DNA of 5,986 nt from Asaia bogorensis (GTDB lineage: Bacteria; Pseudomonadota; Alphaproteobacteria; Acetobacterales; Acetobacteraceae). This document shows, one piece after another, positions 5,911 to 5,986 of this stretch. The stretch covers positions 1 to 5,986 of the forward strand of contig CAMCHA010000181.1 of the NCBI GenBank assembly GCA_945874515.1, in the 5' to 3' direction. The notes under the pieces were generated by a model. The model saw only the letters and a program-made list of their open reading frames with translations. It had not been told where the DNA came from and made no database searches. The position numbers and the translations under genes are program-made. The stretch's first letter is position 1. Each line of letters begins with the position of its first letter.

Positions 5911-5986
5911 ATGGCTGAAATCACAGCGGGTATGGTCCGTGACCTGCGCGAGCGTACCGGCGCAGGCATGATGGATTGCAAGAAGG
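5911..5986 (+). CDS. tsf: Elongation factor Ts, N-terminal fragment (3' end outside window)
   Basis: The first 25 codons read MAEITAGMVRDLRERTGAGM followed by MDCKK, the near-invariant N-terminus of EF-Ts: the UBA-like domain with the RERTGAGMMDCKKAL motif that contacts EF-Tu. EF-Ts is the cytosolic guanine-nucleotide exchange factor that recycles EF-Tu from GDP to GTP. The gene runs off the window, so the core and dimerisation domains are not seen. A GGGGA site (5900-5904) sits 6 bases before the ATG. It follows rpsB by 63 bases, the conserved rpsB-tsf order, with the terminator at 5855-5885 in between. Confidence 0.97.
   Translation, partial: MAEITAGMVRDLRERTGAGMMDCKK

Noticed and set aside
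5699..5971. Open frame of 90 codons overlapping the end of rpsB and the start of tsf.
   Set aside because: It is out of frame with two certain genes and has no family features; it also runs through the terminator hairpin.

Overview
The window is a GC-rich, gene-dense stretch with every convincing gene on the + strand. Protein S2 (motif [13 protein letters not shown]), the NrtA-type binding protein and the codon use all look alphaproteobacterial. Rhodospirillales/Acetobacteraceae (Roseomonas-like) is my best guess from remembered family sequences, not from a search. I see no phage, IS element, CRISPR array or tRNA.

Layout. Bases 1-159 are the 3' end of a short-chain dehydrogenase/reductase gene, closed by a good intrinsic terminator (175-210). 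After a leader of about 140 bases comes a five-gene run (351-4804): an NrtA/CmpA-family substrate-binding protein with a twin-arginine-type signal, an NrtB-type permease, an NrtD-type ATPase, cyanase (cynS) and an L-aspartate dehydrogenase of the NadX family. Gene junctions are tight (1-base overlap, 4 bases, 30 bases, 65 bases), so they probably form one transcription unit. The order matches the cyanobacterial cynABDS arrangement. This makes cyanate the best-supported substrate of a transporter family that otherwise carries nitrate, nitrite or bicarbonate. The proposed pathway is: cyanate import, then cyanase (cyanate + bicarbonate to ammonia + CO2), then possibly ammonia capture as aspartate if the dehydrogenase runs in the aminating direction.

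Bases 4805-5028 hold no gene. They contain two GC-rich hairpins just after the dehydrogenase, a weak promoter candidate, and a series of nested inverted repeats directly ahead of rpsB that look like a structured ribosomal-protein leader. rpsB (ribosomal protein S2) follows at 5029-5847, then a strong intrinsic terminator/attenuator (5855-5885), then the first 25 codons of tsf (elongation factor Ts), cut by the window end. The rpsB-tsf pairing is the usual bacterial housekeeping arrangement.

I did not find an entirely new system. The most interesting points are the cyanase-aspartate dehydrogenase linkage, the Cys/His-rich segment ahead of the export signal of the binding protein, and the structured rpsB leader.
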